This document shows positions 63,026 to 63,046 of a stretch of DNA of 63,046 bases, in pieces (the stretch's first letter is position 1; each line of letters opens with the position of its first letter). Made by a program: the position numbers and the translations under genes. Source of the DNA: Merismopedia glauca CCAP 1448/3 (GTDB taxonomy: Bacteria > Cyanobacteriota > Cyanobacteriia > Cyanobacteriales > CCAP-1448); contig NZ_PVWJ01000010.1 of the NCBI RefSeq assembly GCF_003003775.1, forward strand, positions 1 to 63,046, given 5' to 3'. The notes beneath the pieces were generated by a model. The model worked only from the letters and a program-made list of their open reading frames with translations. It was not told the origin of the DNA and ran no database searches.

Positions 63026-63046
63026 TATTAATTATTAATTATTAAT

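Overview
The window is cyanobacterial chromosome. The palindrome GCGATCGC (HIP1) recurs throughout on both strands. The gene set is typical of cyanobacteria: CrtD carotenoid desaturase, CIA30 protein, DUF3616, DUF4126, an HTH-GrpE-like protein, PEP-CTERM proteins and an RppAB-type two-component pair. Short dispersed repeats (AGAAGTC tandems, 29-bp palindromes, GCGAT...ATCGC palindromes) sit between genes and sometimes inside them. I cannot name the genus from sequence alone.

Layout. 0.1-8.3 kb: fused dipeptide-type ABC ATPase, DUF1622, glutamate dehydrogenase, MOSC protein, DUF4126, HTH/GrpE-like protein and a multi-pass transporter. 8.5-19.3 kb: His-rich lipoprotein, GST, PEP-CTERM protein, a large two-partner-secretion adhesin, an ECF sigma/anti-sigma pair, TauE/SafE exporter and CIA30 protein. 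19.6-25.2 kb: a fatty-acid desaturase divergent from a cyclopropane-synthase-like methyltransferase, HdrB-like CCG protein, ThiL, a membrane protein and tRNA-Pro. 31-45 kb: tRNA-Val, DUF1003, DprA-like protein, ComEC, tRNA-Ser, PMT glycosyltransferase, TrmB, trypsin-TPR protein, phosphoesterase, PEP-CTERM protein, a broken Rpn-type gene and a vanadium haloperoxidase. 45-53 kb: an accessory zone with DUF3616 and its deleted duplicate, a Tse2-like toxin operon, an alpha/beta hydrolase split by one TGA codon, a RelBE pair, DUF29, a trypsin-like protease and a Cys-rich small protein. 53-63 kb: CrtD, hydrolase, two-component system, GltD and PurB.

The most notable object lies at about 25.3-31.0 kb: the decayed remains of a type V-K CRISPR-associated transposon (CAST). 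It keeps the TnsC C-terminus, the TniQ N-terminus, the first 83 residues of Cas12k, a tracrRNA gene, one transposon end with three TnsB-type sites, and a single off-array homing guide. The 17-nt guide matches the 3' end of the adjacent tRNA-Val(GAC) gene next to a GTT PAM, and the transposon end lies 61 bp from that PAM, within the known V-K insertion window. The cargo is a deletion-scarred type I restriction-modification operon (hsdM', hsdS', hsdR') with an intact-looking VapBC pair. No usual CRISPR array is left: the tracrRNA is followed almost directly by the homing repeat and guide.

Sequence decay is a theme of the accessory parts: two genes are broken by one in-frame stop each, one gene has a duplicate with about 0.9 kb deleted, and a chimeric scar joins pieces of two loci found elsewhere in the window.
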